Assembly: GCF_030269605.1 (NCBI RefSeq)
Contig: NZ_BSTQ01000014.1
Location: 62,001-126,000, forward strand
DNA from: Lentzea sp. NBRC 105346
Lineage (GTDB): Bacteria > Actinomycetota > Actinomycetes > Mycobacteriales > Pseudonocardiaceae
Direction: 5' to 3'
DNA: 64,000 nt
Shown here one piece after another: positions 32,767-41,540 of the stretch. A program made the translations under genes and the position numbers. The stretch's first letter is position 1; each line of letters opens with the position of its first letter. The notes below the pieces were generated by a model. It was given only the letters and a program-made list of their open reading frames with translations. It did no database searches and was not told the DNA's origin.

Positions 32767-35373
32767 GTGTCGGGGAATCACGACGGAACGTTCCACGGCC
32801 GTGCCGCAGAACGGGACGTCCTGGCGAAGGTGCTGGACGCGGGCTCGGGCGTCGTGCACGTCGAGGGTGACGCGGGCGTCGGCAAGACGTGCCTGCTCAC
32901 CTGGGCGGCGCGTGACGCCGCGCGCCGCGGGTACGCCGTCGAGACCGCCGCCGACGTGCTCGACCAACCGTTTCTGCTGGCCCGCCTCGCGCAGGACGGG
33001 CCCGTCGAGCCGACGGTCATCGTGCTCGACGATCTGCATCTCGCGGATCCGGGCACGCTCGCGGCGTTGCGTTCGTTGCTACCCGGCTGCCACGAGCGGC
33101 GCGTCGTCTGGCTGCTCGCCGGTGATCGTGCCGACGACCGGCTGCTGCCCCAGCACGCGACGAGGATCACGCTCGAGCCATTGCCGGACAACGTTGTCTC
33201 CGATCTCGTCACCGATTTTCTCGGCGGCAAGCCGGATACCGGTCTGCGCGCCCTCGCGAGCCTCGCACAAGGCAATCCCGCGCGGCTCGTCGCGTTGCTC
33301 ACGGCGCTGCGCGAGGACGGTCAGGTGCACCTCGAACGCGGCCGCGCGGCGCTGCGCACGGAGGTGCCGCCACGTCGCGTGGAAAAACTGCTGCGCGAGC
33401 GCCTCGACCGGTTGTCGGAAAGGGCGCGGCACCTGCTGCAGGTCGCTTCCGTGCTCGGGCAGGCCTTCGAACCCGGTGACGTGGCGCAGATGCTCGGCAC
33501 GAGCACGGCGATCCTCTTACCCGTGCTCGACGAGACGATCGGCGCGGGCGTCGTCACGTCCGTCGAAGATCGCCTCGCGTTCGGGCACGAGCTGATCTGG
33601 CGGCTCGTCTCGGACTCGGTGCCCGCGCCGGTGCGCCGGGCGCTGCACCGCGAGGCGGGGGAGATGCTGCTGGCCCGCGGCGACTCGGCCGTCACCGCCG
33701 CGCAGCACCTGCTGCACGGCGCGCAACGCGGTGATGTGCGGTCGATCGAGGGACTCGTGTCCGCGGCGACCGCCGTGCTGCGCCAGGCGCCGGACGCGTC
33801 GGCCGAGCTCGCCGTCCGTGCGCTGGAGCTGACCGATCAGACCAGCGAGGCGTTGATCCCGCGCACGGTCGTCGCGGTCCGCGCGCTGGCGGCGTCGGGC
33901 AAGCTCACCGCGGCGCAGGCGCTGGCACAGGACGTGCTGGGCCGCCAGGTGCCCGCGCAGGCGTCCGTGCAGCTGCGGCACGTCGTGGCGTTGACGCTGG
34001 GCTTGAGCGCCCAGCACGCCGAGGCGATCGCGATCCTCGACGAGCTGCTCGACGAGCCGGACCTGCCCGAGGAAGTGGCCACGTGGGTGGAGATCACGCG
34101 ACTGCTGAGCCTGCTCGGCCACGACGCCGCGCGCGCCGGTGAGGTCGCCGAGACCGTGGCGCGCGCGCATCGCGGCCCTGCCAACGACCTGCTGGCCAAC
34201 GCGCTCGCGGTGCTGTCGGTCGTCACGCGCGACACCGGACAGCCGGGTCCGGCCGCCGAACTCGCCAAGGAGGCCGCCAACTCCGCGTCCGGCACCGAGC
34301 TGTGCGCGTACCCGCAGGTGCTGTACGCCTCGCAGCTCGGCAGCCTGCGCGAGTTCGCCGAGGCGGACGCCATGGTGCGCCGGGTGCGCAGCACGCCGTG
34401 GCGCAACGCCCCGAAGGACACGCACACCGCCGTCGTCCAGTCGCGGATCCTGTTGCAGGCCGGGCGGTTGGAGGACGCGGTCGCCGAGGCGCGCGGCGCG
34501 CTGGCGGCCGCCGAGGAGTCCGCGCTGATGTTGTTCGTGCCGCCGGCGCTCGCGGTGCTCGCGACGGCGGCGGTCCACACCGGCGACCTGCCGTCCGCCA
34601 TCGACCACGTGGATCGCTTCCGCACCAAGCTGCCGCCCGACGGCATCGTCTTCTCCCCGGCGTACTACCAGTGGACCGACCTGCTGGTGTCGTTCGTCGG
34701 CTTCGGGCTGGACCGCGTTCTCGGCCTGCTGTCGGACTCCTACGGCGACTTGATCGAAGGTTCGTCGTTGTTGGTGGAGGAACCCCGCTCCGCGGCGTGG
34801 TTCGTGCGGCGCGCCCAGGAGGCCGGGGACATCGCGCTGGCGGAGCACACCGTGCGCCGGGTGGAGCAGCTCGCCGACGACAACCCGTCGTTCCGCGCGG
34901 TCGCCGTCGCCGCGATCCACGCGCGTGGCCTCATCGACGGCGATGCGAAGCTGCTGGAGCAGGCGGCGGCCCAGCACCGCGACCTGTGGGCGCGTGCGAA
35001 CGCGGCCGAGGACCTCGGCGCGCTGCTCGCGGCGTCCGACCGGGCGGCCTCGGTGAAGGCACTGGAGAACGCGCTCGGGTTCTACCGGGAGATCGGCGCG
35101 ATCCGCGACAGCGCGCGCGTCATGGGGCGGCTGCGCAAGCTCGGCCGGCGCAGGCGCACCCAGCCGGTCCGCCCGCTGTCGGGATGGTCCAGTTTGGACG
35201 ACACGGAACAGGCGATCGCCAACCTGGTGGCGAAGGGGCAGACGAACCGGCAGATCTCCGCGCAGCTGTTCATGTCACCCCACACGGTGAACTTCCACCT
35301 GCGCAAGATCTTCCGCAAGCTCGGGATCAGCTCGCGGGTGGAGTTGGTGATGCGGACTCGTCCGGAACAGTAG
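32767..35373 (+). CDS. Large ATP-binding LuxR-family regulator (LAL type)
   Basis: This 868-residue protein has Walker A GDAGVGKT near residue 36, Walker B VIVLDDLHLAD, tetratricopeptide-like helices and a C-terminal LuxR domain (TEQAIANLVAKGQTNRQISAQ...). GTG 32767 follows AAGGAAAGGG; the frame continues upstream but an earlier start seems unlikely. It is divergent from the other LAL gene across a 223-bp shared promoter region, which may hold common control elements. A TTA codon is at 33517. Confidence 0.88.
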   Translation: MSGNHDGTFHGRAAERDVLAKVLDAGSGVVHVEGDAGVGKTCLLTWAARDAARRGYAVETAADVLDQPFLLARLAQDGPVEPTVIVLDDLHLADPGTLAALRSLLPGCHERRVVWLLAGDRADDRLLPQHATRITLEPLPDNVVSDLVTDFLGGKPDTGLRALASLAQGNPARLVALLTALREDGQVHLERGRAALRTEVPPRRVEKLLRERLDRLSERARHLLQVASVLGQAFEPGDVAQMLGTSTAILLPVLDETIGAGVVTSVEDRLAFGHELIWRLVSDSVPAPVRRALHREAGEMLLARGDSAVTAAQHLLHGAQRGDVRSIEGLVSAATAVLRQAPDASAELAVRALELTDQTSEALIPRTVVAVRALAASGKLTAAQALAQDVLGRQVPAQASVQLRHVVALTLGLSAQHAEAIAILDELLDEPDLPEEVATWVEITRLLSLLGHDAARAGEVAETVARAHRGPANDLLANALAVLSVVTRDTGQPGPAAELAKEAANSASGTELCAYPQVLYASQLGSLREFAEADAMVRRVRSTPWRNAPKDTHTAVVQSRILLQAGRLEDAVAEARGALAAAEESALMLFVPPALAVLATAAVHTGDLPSAIDHVDRFRTKLPPDGIVFSPAYYQWTDLLVSFVGFGLDRVLGLLSDSYGDLIEGSSLLVEEPRSAAWFVRRAQEAGDIALAEHTVRRVEQLADDNPSFRAVAVAAIHARGLIDGDAKLLEQAAAQHRDLWARANAAEDLGALLAASDRAASVKALENALGFYREIGAIRDSARVMGRLRKLGRRRRTQPVRPLSGWSSLDDTEQAIANLVAKGQTNRQISAQLFMSPHTVNFHLRKIFRKLGISSRVELVMRTRPEQ

Positions 35374-35647
35374 GGGCGGTCGTCTTCTGCTTCCGTTTGG
35401 TATGCCGCCGCAGCTGCATGATGCGCGCGGCGCCGACGAGCGCGACGGTCACGGCACCGGCGATGGCGCCGAAGAGCAGTGCCACGCCGAGGGGGAGCGT
35501 CGCCTCGATCCACAGGAAGTGGACCGTCACGTCGGCGAGGTTCTGCAGGATGAAGACGAGAAGGAAGATCAACAGGACGATCGCGACGAGCACCGCGACC
35601 CAGGTTCCGCTGATGCGCGTCGGCCGTTGCTTCTCCGGCGTGGTCAC
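35327..35647 (-). CDS. LapA/DUF1049 family membrane protein
   Basis: The 106-residue protein has two transmembrane segments (about 17-37 and 49-70) and a basic cytoplasmic tail, matching the lipopolysaccharide-assembly A domain family, which in actinobacteria has no known function. GTG start at 35647. The last 47 nt overlap the end of the LAL gene on the other strand. Confidence 0.8.
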   Translation of the reverse strand: MTTPEKQRPTRISGTWVAVLVAIVLLIFLLVFILQNLADVTVHFLWIEATLPLGVALLFGAIAGAVTVALVGAARIMQLRRHTKRKQKTTAPTVPDESASPTPPAS

Positions 35648-35667
35648 GCACCGATTATGGGGTGCGG

Positions 35668-36267
35668 CTACAGGCGGTGCAGCCCGGCGAGCACCCGTTC
35701 GAGCAATCCCATGTCAGGTGCTTCGCGTTCGTGGACGGCGACGAGCCCCGCACCGATGAGGTCGCTCAGCAGGATGCGCGCGACGCCGAGCGGAACGTCC
35801 GACAGTGCCGCGATCTCCGCGACCGACCGGGGCTGCATGCACAGCCGCACCATCGGCAGCTGTTCGCTGGTCGCGAAGTGGAACCTGTGCTCGTCGGCCG
35901 AGATCAGCGTCTCCAGACCGAGGTCGATCGCGGCCGTGGTGCGGCCGCCGGTACGCGCGTACGGCCGGACCAGCGCGCCGCGTTCCTCGAACACCGGCCA
36001 CTCGGGGTCGAGGTCGAGCACCACCGTCGGCTCCGGATCGGGCTCCGGCACCGGTTCCGGCTCGGGCTCGGGTTGCTCGCGCAGGCGTTTGCGCAACGAG
36101 GGCGGGCCGAACCGCGCGCCCGTCAACGCCGGGAGTTCGTGTTCCGGTTCCGGCTCTGGTTGGACCGCAGGCTCGGGCCGGTGTCTCTGCTTGCGCAGGC
36201 GTTTGCGCGTCGACGGCGAACCGAAGCGCGCTCCCGTCAACCCGACCTCGATCTCCTCGTCGTCCAC
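35668..36267 (-). CDS. DUF742 family protein with duplicated N-terminal motif
   Basis: The C-terminal half (about 90-199) is the DUF742 domain found in actinobacterial conservons, which combine a sensor kinase, Roadblock/LC7, DUF742 and a small GTPase; here none of the other three is nearby. The N-terminal half holds two near-identical units, LTGARFGSPSTRKRLRKQ and LTGARFGPPSLRKRLREQ, separated by Glu/Pro-rich linkers. GTG 36267 lies 6 nt after a -10 box (TAGCGT), suggesting leaderless expression. Function unknown. Confidence 0.8.
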   Translation of the reverse strand: MDDEEIEVGLTGARFGSPSTRKRLRKQRHRPEPAVQPEPEPEHELPALTGARFGPPSLRKRLREQPEPEPEPVPEPDPEPTVVLDLDPEWPVFEERGALVRPYARTGGRTTAAIDLGLETLISADEHRFHFATSEQLPMVRLCMQPRSVAEIAALSDVPLGVARILLSDLIGAGLVAVHEREAPDMGLLERVLAGLHRL

Positions 36268-36273
36268 CGGATC

Positions 36274-36279
36274 ACGCTA
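36274..36279 (-). promoter_or_regulatory. -10 box of a leaderless promoter (DUF742 gene)
   Basis: TAGCGT on the minus strand ends 6 nt before GTG 36267; the same box recurs at 2257, 13706 and 50471. Confidence 0.5.
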
Positions 36280-36306
36280 TAACGTCACGACGTTCATTTA
36301 TTGCGA

Positions 36307-37248
36307 TCAGGTTTCCAGTTCGTTGTTGGCCTGTGACCACGCGAACCTGAGCTGCACCGTCGTGCCGTTCGGTGACGTGTGCAGCCGGACCAGGTCGGCC
36401 AGATGGTTGACCACGAGCAGCCCGCGCCCACCCGGCCGGTCCGGCCCGACGGGCAGCCGCCCGGCCAGCGGATCCGAGATGTAGCCGGTGTCCGACACCT
36501 GGCACAGATAGCCGTTGTCGTCCGACCACAGGTGCAGCGTGCTCGTGCCGCCGCCGTGCTCGACGCTGTTGGTGACGAGCTCGGTGACCGCGAGCACGAG
36601 GTCGTCCAGCCGCCGCGGGTCGAACCCGGCGCGCAGCGCGTGCTCCTTGGTGAACTTCCGGGCGTTCGCGACGGTCCCGGTGATCGTCGTGCTCGCCGCG
36701 CCCTCAGGTGGTGGGTTCAGCGGCCGGTTGTACCTGCTGATCAGGCCGTCCGGTCCGAAGTGCTCACTCGGGCGCGGCCCGTGCTCGTCGACGACCAGCG
36801 GGTGCGCCGCCTCGGCGTCGCGCAGCACCTCGGCGCTGAGCCGATAGGCATTGAATGGACACAGGATCGTCGCGTCCCGCCCGAGGAACGCGTGGTTGAC
36901 CAGCGCCTCGTGGATCGCGCACGCCGGGTACTCCTCGTCGGTGCGGCTGGGCCACATCGGCTCGCCGATGATCCGCACGTGCCGGCCGGGGTGCGAGTCG
37001 GCGAACCGCCGCAACACACCTGGGATGATCCGCCCGGGGTTGCGCCCCACCAGCGACATGTCGTGGAACACGATCCGATCGGCGAACGTGGCCAGCGCGT
37101 CGCGCAGCAGCGCCAGGTTCGGCGGCGGCACGGCGACAGCCACCGGTTCGCCCTCGGCCAGCCCCTCCACGACGAACGGAACCGTCGCGGAGAGGTAGTC
37201 CTCGGCGTCGCGGTAGAACAGCGCCGGGTGCACGAATGATTCGGTCAT
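36307..37248 (-). CDS. MEDS domain plus anti-sigma kinase (RsbA-type) regulator
   Basis: This 313-residue protein has a MEDS (methanogen/methylotroph DcmR sensory) domain at 1-190 (HPALFYRDAEDYLSA, NPGRIIPGVLRRFADS, GEPMWPSRTDEEYPACAIHEAL, ILCPFNAYRL) and a GHKL ATPase at about 205-313 (VTELVTNSVEHGGG, GRGLLVVNHLADLV). It resembles sigma-factor regulatory kinases of the RsbW/RsbA type. A paralogue is at 56085. The ATG at 37248 is chosen by alignment with that protein. Partners of this copy are unknown. Confidence 0.85.
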   Translation of the reverse strand: MTESFVHPALFYRDAEDYLSATVPFVVEGLAEGEPVAVAVPPPNLALLRDALATFADRIVFHDMSLVGRNPGRIIPGVLRRFADSHPGRHVRIIGEPMWPSRTDEEYPACAIHEALVNHAFLGRDATILCPFNAYRLSAEVLRDAEAAHPLVVDEHGPRPSEHFGPDGLISRYNRPLNPPPEGAASTTITGTVANARKFTKEHALRAGFDPRRLDDLVLAVTELVTNSVEHGGGTSTLHLWSDDNGYLCQVSDTGYISDPLAGRLPVGPDRPGGRGLLVVNHLADLVRLHTSPNGTTVQLRFAWSQANNELET

Positions 37249-37349
37249 CGGGTTCGCACTTCTGTCGAAGGACTCCCCCCAGCACGATACGTCCCGCTGG
37301 AGGCACGCCCCATGGGGTCGGCTCAGTTCGTTGGTGCTAAACATCCAAT

Positions 37350-37380
37350 TTGACCCTCACACGGTGTCAGCCCCTACACA
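37350..37380 (+). promoter_or_regulatory. MerR-type promoter with 19-bp spacer and operator dyad
   Basis: TTGACC (37350-37355) and TACACA (37375-37380) are 19 bp apart, the long spacing typical of MerR-controlled promoters. The spacer contains an imperfect dyad (CTCACAC/GGTGTCAG). The MerR gene starts 10 nt later, so autoregulation is likely. Confidence 0.6.
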
Positions 37381-37390
37381 GGACCACGCC

Positions 37391-38221
37391 ATGTTCACCA
37401 TCGGAGACTTCGCCCAGCTGGGGCTCGTGTCGGTCCGCATGCTGCGTCACTACGACGCCATCGGCCTGCTCCGCCCCGCGCACGTCGACCCGGCCACCGG
37501 CTACCGGTTCTACGAGGCCACGCAGCTGGCCAGGCTGAACCGTCTGGTCGCGTTGAAGGACCTAGGGCTCACCCTGGACCAGGTCGGCGTCGTCCTCGAC
37601 GACAAGATCGGCCTGTCGGAGCTGCAGGGCATGCTGCTGCTCCGGCGCCTGGAACTGCAACAGGAGCTCCAGGCCTCGGCCGACCGGCTGCGCCGGGTCG
37701 AGGCGCGTCTCCGTGCGATCGAGAGGGAGGGCGCCGTGCCCGACGTCATCGTGAAACAACTGGGGGCCGTCCGGATCGCCTGTCTGTCGGCGGTCGCGGA
37801 CTCCTACGAGTCGGCCGACATCAGTCCCGTCATCCAGCCGCTGTACCCGGACATCTGCGCGCGCCTGGAACGCGCCGGCGTGCCGATCGTCGGGCCCGGT
37901 GTCGCGTACTACGAGCCTGTCGAGGGCGACCGGGTGCGGGTGTACGCCGGGATGCAGGTCAACGTGTCGCCTTCGTCGTCTTACGACTTCTCGGTGATGG
38001 ACCTGCCGCCGGTCTCCGAGGCGGCGACCATGATTCACCGCGGGGCGATGGCGCACATCGGATCGTCCTACCAGTCGCTGGCCACGTGGATCGAGGACAA
38101 CGGGTACCGGCAGAACGGGTTCGCCCGCGAGGTCTACCTCTCCTGCCCTGACAACGAGGACGACTGGGTCACCGAGCTGCAGGTCGCGCTAGTGCATTCG
38201 GGTTCGAGTCAAACGAAGTAG
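37391..38221 (+). CDS. MerR-family regulator with GyrI-like effector domain
   Basis: This 276-residue protein has the MerR helix-turn-helix (MFTIGDFAQLGLVSVRMLRHYDAIGLL) at residues 1-70, a coiled-coil dimerisation helix to about 115, and a C-terminal GyrI/BmrR-like ligand domain. Multidrug-efflux or xenobiotic sensing is the usual role. It precedes the NACHT gene by 36 nt on the same strand, so cotranscription is possible. The ATG at 37391 fits the promoter found upstream. Confidence 0.88.
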   Translation: MFTIGDFAQLGLVSVRMLRHYDAIGLLRPAHVDPATGYRFYEATQLARLNRLVALKDLGLTLDQVGVVLDDKIGLSELQGMLLLRRLELQQELQASADRLRRVEARLRAIEREGAVPDVIVKQLGAVRIACLSAVADSYESADISPVIQPLYPDICARLERAGVPIVGPGVAYYEPVEGDRVRVYAGMQVNVSPSSSYDFSVMDLPPVSEAATMIHRGAMAHIGSSYQSLATWIEDNGYRQNGFAREVYLSCPDNEDDWVTELQVALVHSGSSQTK

Positions 38222-38257
38222 CTGTCGCGCGGGGGCAGCGTCGGCTTCGATGTTCCG

Positions 38258-40906
38258 ATGTCCGTCGAAGTGGCGCTGTTCTCGCTCGGCACGGTCGCCG
38301 TGCGGACCGCGACGAAGCTGTGGCTGGGTGACAACAAGATCGCCGCCGAGGTCGGCGCGAGCGCGGTCGACGTGGTGTCGGGCAAGCTGGCTTCGTCGCG
38401 CGACAAACGCAAGCTCAACCGCCTGCTCGAGAACTTCGCCGAGGCCGTCGCTCTTCGCCTGGAGCCGATCATCGACGCGGAGTTCCGCTCGTTGCCGGAG
38501 CACGAGCGACTGGCGGCCCTCACCGCCGTGTCCGACACCTTCGAGCAGGCTTCGTTGCGGGACAAGGACCTCTTCGCCGCCGACCTCGACGCGGGCCACC
38601 TCGACCGCTCGATCCGCAAGCGCGTGCCATCCCAGACCTCCCTGCTGTCCGCGGACGGCACGGCGTTGTACGACCTGCTGTTGAAGGAGTGTTGCGGGTA
38701 CGTCATCGAGATCTCGCGCGGCCTGCCCACGTTCTCCCCGGACGCGTTGACCGAGTTGTTACGCCGCGACCGGGAGATCCTCGACGGCATCCGCGAGGTC
38801 CTGGCCCGCCTGCCGCAACGCGACCGCAGCGCCGGCTTCGAGTACGACTACCGCCAGCTCGTGGCCCGCAAGCTCGACCACGTCGAGATGTTCGGCGTGA
38901 CACTCACCGACGCGTCCCGCCGCTACCCCTTGTCCGTCGCCTACATCAGCCTCACCGCGTCGTCCGACGAGCTCGGCCCCGTGCGCCGCGTCGAGGACCT
39001 GCTCGCCGGTTCGCGCAGGCTCTTCATTCGTGGCGAGGCGGGACTCGGCAAGACGACGCTGCTGCACTGGATCGCCGTGCGCAGCGCGTTGGGGGACTTT
39101 CCTCCGGCTTTGTCCGACTGGAACTCCACCGTGCCCTTCTTCGTGCCGCTGCGCCGGTACGCGTCGCGCGAACTGCCTTCGCCCGCTGCGTTTCTCGATG
39201 AGGTGGGCAGGCACATTTCCGACGACATGCCCCGCGCGTGGGTCGCGGACAAGCTCCGTTCCGGCTCCGGGGTCGTCCTGGTCGACGGTGTGGATGAGCT
39301 GGCGCTCGACCGCCGCGACGAGGTACGGACCTGGCTGCGCGACCTCACGGATGCCTTTCCCTCAGCGCGCTTCGTCGTCACGTCACGGCCTGGGGCGGCG
39401 CAGCCGGAGTGGTTGAGCGGCTCAGACTTTGCCGTCCTCGATCTGCAGGCGATGGGGCGTGCCGACGTGCGCGAGTTCGTCCGCCGCTGGCACGACGCCA
39501 TGCGCTCGGTGTGTGCTTCCGACGACGAGCGCGCCGAGATCGACTCGTTCGAAGAGGGCTTGATCGCCCAGCTCAACACCCGCGGGCACCTGCGCAAGCT
39601 GGCCGGATATCCGTTGCTGTGCGCGCTTTTGTGCGCGTTGCACAAGGATCGACGGGCTGTGCTGCCCAACAACCGCATGGAGTTGTACGAGGTCGCGCTC
39701 CAGATGCTGCTCGAACGCCGCGATGCCGAGCGCCGCATCGCGCCGGTGGCGGGACTCGAACGCACCGAGAAGATCCTGTTGCTGGGGGACTTGGCTTATT
39801 GGCTGATCCGCAACGGCAACAGTGATGTCGAGATCCCGCGCGCGATCGCGCGGTTCGAGGAACGTCTCGCAACGATGCCCCAGGTGAAGGCCAGTGGTGC
39901 GGATGTGTACCGACACCTGCTCGAACGGTCGGGGTTGTTGCGCGAGCCCGTGGAAGGCCGGATCGACTTCATCCACCGCACCTTTCAGGAGTTCCTGGCC
40001 GCCGGTGCCGCGATGAACAACGACGATGTCGGGGTGGTCGTCGAGAACGCTCACCTCGATCAGTGGCACCAGGTCGTCGTCATGGCGGTCGGGCACTCCT
40101 CCCGCAGCCAGCGGGAGGAGCTGCTCTCTCGGATGTTGGAGCGGGGAGACCTCGACCTGCTCGCGTTGGCGTGCCTCGAAACCGCGGCCGAGTTGAACTT
40201 CCCGCTGCGTCGTGAGATCCAACTGCGGGCCGCGAAGCTACTCCCGCCCAAGTCGGTGACCGCGGCGAAGGTATTCGCATCGGCTGGGGAATTCGTGCTG
40301 GATCTACTCGCGAACTGCGAGCCCCGCACGGTGAAGGGGACGGCAGCCACCATCCGCGCGCTCGCCGAGACAGAACTCGAGGAGGCGCTGCCGATCATCG
40401 CCAAGTACACGGAGGACCAGCGGATCGGTGTGCTGGAGGAACTGTTCCGCAGCTGGTCACACTTCGACGACCGGATGTACGTGGACGCTGTGCTCAGCAA
40501 GCTGAACGTCGACACGATTCGATTCGGCGACACGTACACCCTTGTCCAGTGCGAGTCGGGGTGGCTCTCCGTGCCGCCGATCATGCGCGTTGCAGGGCGT
40601 CTGCTCCCCACCATTCGCCACGTGTTGGCGATCATCAACCTCTGGTTCGACCTCGATACCCTCGACGGCTTCCCCGAACTCGAATCACTCGTGCTCGACT
40701 TCTGCCCCAAGGTGCGCTCGCTGGCCGGAATCGAGCGCTGGGGTAAGAGCTTGCGCCACCTCACCGTCGCCCAATGTCCGGTCCGGGACCTGGATCGGGT
40801 GCGTGACCTGCCGCATCTCGAGCGGCTGACCGTGTCACCGGACCTGATGCCGCAGACCGTCTCGATCCAGCGGCCAGGTTTGGAGATCTTGCGGTATCAC
40901 GGGTGA
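38258..40906 (+). CDS. NACHT-domain STAND NTPase (NNH7-type), putative antiphage protein
   Basis: This 882-residue protein has an N-terminal helical region (1-230) of the kind called NNH7 in actinobacterial NACHT proteins. The NACHT ATPase (about 240-480) has Walker A GEAGLGKT, Walker B VVLVDGVDEL and the sensor VVTSRPG. The C-terminus has helical repeats and leucine-rich-like motifs (LESLVLDFCPKVRSLAGI). Such proteins sense phage and trigger cell suicide in the known bacterial NACHT systems. A TTA codon lies at 38759. The recognised ligand and effector mechanism are unknown. Confidence 0.85.
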   Translation: MSVEVALFSLGTVAVRTATKLWLGDNKIAAEVGASAVDVVSGKLASSRDKRKLNRLLENFAEAVALRLEPIIDAEFRSLPEHERLAALTAVSDTFEQASLRDKDLFAADLDAGHLDRSIRKRVPSQTSLLSADGTALYDLLLKECCGYVIEISRGLPTFSPDALTELLRRDREILDGIREVLARLPQRDRSAGFEYDYRQLVARKLDHVEMFGVTLTDASRRYPLSVAYISLTASSDELGPVRRVEDLLAGSRRLFIRGEAGLGKTTLLHWIAVRSALGDFPPALSDWNSTVPFFVPLRRYASRELPSPAAFLDEVGRHISDDMPRAWVADKLRSGSGVVLVDGVDELALDRRDEVRTWLRDLTDAFPSARFVVTSRPGAAQPEWLSGSDFAVLDLQAMGRADVREFVRRWHDAMRSVCASDDERAEIDSFEEGLIAQLNTRGHLRKLAGYPLLCALLCALHKDRRAVLPNNRMELYEVALQMLLERRDAERRIAPVAGLERTEKILLLGDLAYWLIRNGNSDVEIPRAIARFEERLATMPQVKASGADVYRHLLERSGLLREPVEGRIDFIHRTFQEFLAAGAAMNNDDVGVVVENAHLDQWHQVVVMAVGHSSRSQREELLSRMLERGDLDLLALACLETAAELNFPLRREIQLRAAKLLPPKSVTAAKVFASAGEFVLDLLANCEPRTVKGTAATIRALAETELEEALPIIAKYTEDQRIGVLEELFRSWSHFDDRMYVDAVLSKLNVDTIRFGDTYTLVQCESGWLSVPPIMRVAGRLLPTIRHVLAIINLWFDLDTLDGFPELESLVLDFCPKVRSLAGIERWGKSLRHLTVAQCPVRDLDRVRDLPHLERLTVSPDLMPQTVSIQRPGLEILRYHG

Positions 40907-41517
40907 ACGCGGCGGTGCAGCGACTCCATCCGCTCGTCCAGCTGCGCCGCGATCGCCGCCGTACTCGACAACTCCTCGGCGAAGTCAGCGGGAATCTGGT
41001 CGTCGTACTTGTAGAAGAGCTTGTGCTCCAACGTGGCCCAGAAGTCCATGGCGATCGTCCGCAGCTGCACCTCGACCTTGACGTTCTCCACCCGATCGGA
41101 CAGAAACACGGGAATCGACACGATCAGGTGAAGGCTGCGGTACCCGTTGGGCTTCGGCGAGGCGATGTAGTCCTTCTTGCGCACGATCTCCACGTCGTGC
41201 TGGCGGCTGAGCATCTTCTCGACGCGGTACACGTCCGAGACGAACGGGCAGATGACGCGCACACCGGCGACGTCGTCGAGCGTGTCGATGAGGGACGCGT
41301 CGGCCGGCAGTCCCTTGCGGCGCAGCTTCTCGAGGATGCCCTCGGGCTTCTTGATGCGGTTGGTGATGTGCTCGATCGGGTCGTGGCGGTGGACGGAGTC
41401 GAACTCCTCGCTGAGGATCCGGAGCTTGGTCATCAGCTCCTCGACGGCGAACCTGTAGATCAGCAGACGCCGTTCGAGCTGCCTGAACACACCGAGATCG
41501 TCGACAACGTCCGTCAC
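40897..41517 (-). CDS. Small alarmone synthetase (RelA/SpoT-type GTP pyrophosphokinase)
   Basis: This 206-residue protein has the (p)ppGpp synthetase motifs: RIKKPEGILEKL near 55, DDVAGVRVICPF near 80, KPNGYRSLHLIV near 123 and EVQLRTIAMDFWATLEHKL near 150. There is no hydrolase, TGS or ACT domain, so it is a stand-alone synthetase. The GTG start at 41517 is leaderless. It converges with the NACHT gene and overlaps it by 10 nt. Confidence 0.9.
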   Translation of the reverse strand: MTDVVDDLGVFRQLERRLLIYRFAVEELMTKLRILSEEFDSVHRHDPIEHITNRIKKPEGILEKLRRKGLPADASLIDTLDDVAGVRVICPFVSDVYRVEKMLSRQHDVEIVRKKDYIASPKPNGYRSLHLIVSIPVFLSDRVENVKVEVQLRTIAMDFWATLEHKLFYKYDDQIPADFAEELSSTAAIAAQLDERMESLHRRVHP

Positions 41518-41524
41518 GAGATCC

Positions 41525-41534
41525 AGGGTAGCTT
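41525..41534. promoter_or_regulatory. Bidirectional leaderless promoter (overlapping -10 boxes)
   Basis: On the minus strand TACCCT (41530-41525) is 7 nt before GTG 41517; on the plus strand TAGCTT (41529-41534) is 6 nt before GTG 41541. The two boxes share the TA at 41529-41530. The whole region between the two starts is 23 nt. Confidence 0.6.
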
Positions 41535-41540
41535 GGTCGC

